Shown here one piece after another: positions 5,315 to 5,357 of a stretch of DNA of 5,357 bases. Position 1 is the first letter of the stretch, and each line of letters opens with the position of its first letter. Where the stretch lies: positions 1-5,357 of the forward strand of contig JAJFLS010000505.1 of the NCBI GenBank assembly GCA_021772595.1. Direction: 5' to 3'. The stretch is from Opitutales bacterium (GTDB lineage Bacteria; Verrucomicrobiota; Verrucomicrobiia; Opitutales; Opitutaceae). The notes below the pieces were generated by a model. It was given only the letters and a program-made list of their open reading frames with translations, searched no databases and had not been told where the DNA came from. The translations under genes and the position numbers were made by a program.

Positions 5315-5357
5315 CCTGCGGCCTGTCTCGGCGTAGCAGTGCGAAGACGGAAGCAGG
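5315..5357. repeat. Imperfect hairpin repeat at the right edge
   Basis: CCTGC (5315-5319) pairs with GCAGG (5353-5357). Inside, CC-GTCT-CG (5322-5330, one T bulged) pairs with CG-AGAC-GG (5342-5350, one A bulged). The interior CTCGGCGTAGC...GCGAAGACGG resembles a short intergenic repeat I associate with Verrucomicrobiota-like genomes. It ends exactly at the window edge, so it may continue. Confidence 0.5.

Noticed and set aside
4936..5357. CRISPR array
   Set aside because: The repeats are inverted, of different families and unevenly spaced; no regular repeat-spacer pattern and no cas genes are present.
4858..5357. tRNA, rRNA or transposase remnant in the tail
   Set aside because: No cloverleaf with a TTC-containing T-loop, no rRNA-like conserved block and no DDE, HUH or serine recombinase motif in any frame.

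Overview
The window shows three protein genes and one partial gene of a bacterium with roughly balanced base composition, followed by a gene-free, repeat-rich 500-base stretch. Nothing in it fixes the taxonomy. The sugar-active barrel protein, the style of the intergenic repeats and the codon use made me think of Verrucomicrobiota (Opitutae-like) or a Planctomycetes relative. This is an impression from memory, not a test.

Left part (1-3000, minus strand): a probable operon read right to left. It starts with two peptide/oligosaccharide-type ABC ATPases (OppD/DppD-like, then OppF/DppF-like, 2 bases apart). After a 68-base gap comes a multi-spanning membrane protein that runs off the left edge. 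That third frame is open for 363 codons and looks like the MOP-superfamily ANK (progressive ankylosis, ANKH) family, which is better known from animals. No permease or solute-binding protein of the ABC importer lies in the window.

Middle (3001-3147): a 147-base divergent intergenic region that must carry the start signals for both sides. It holds a perfect 8-base inverted repeat just upstream of the plus-strand gene.

Right part (3148-4857, plus strand): a 569-residue protein without a signal peptide. It has a beta-rich N-terminal part and a probable TIM-barrel C-terminal part of the glycoside-hydrolase-like (GHL/family-10-like) kind. With the divergent ABC ATPases, the simplest reading is uptake of an oligosaccharide or other oligomer and its handling in the cytoplasm. 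This is inference.

Tail (4858-5357): no credible gene. The stretch 4936-5314 forms a large imperfect palindrome made of concentric blocks. Outer hairpin boxes enclose two inverted REP-like sequences, which enclose a strong 25-base-arm hairpin. At least six pairs of blocks are colinear in inverted order around a centre near 5125-5136. A further hairpin repeat occupies 5315-5357. The REP-like cores closely resemble the REP sequences of Pseudomonas, although the genes do not look pseudomonad. This nested palindrome is the most unusual item in the window.
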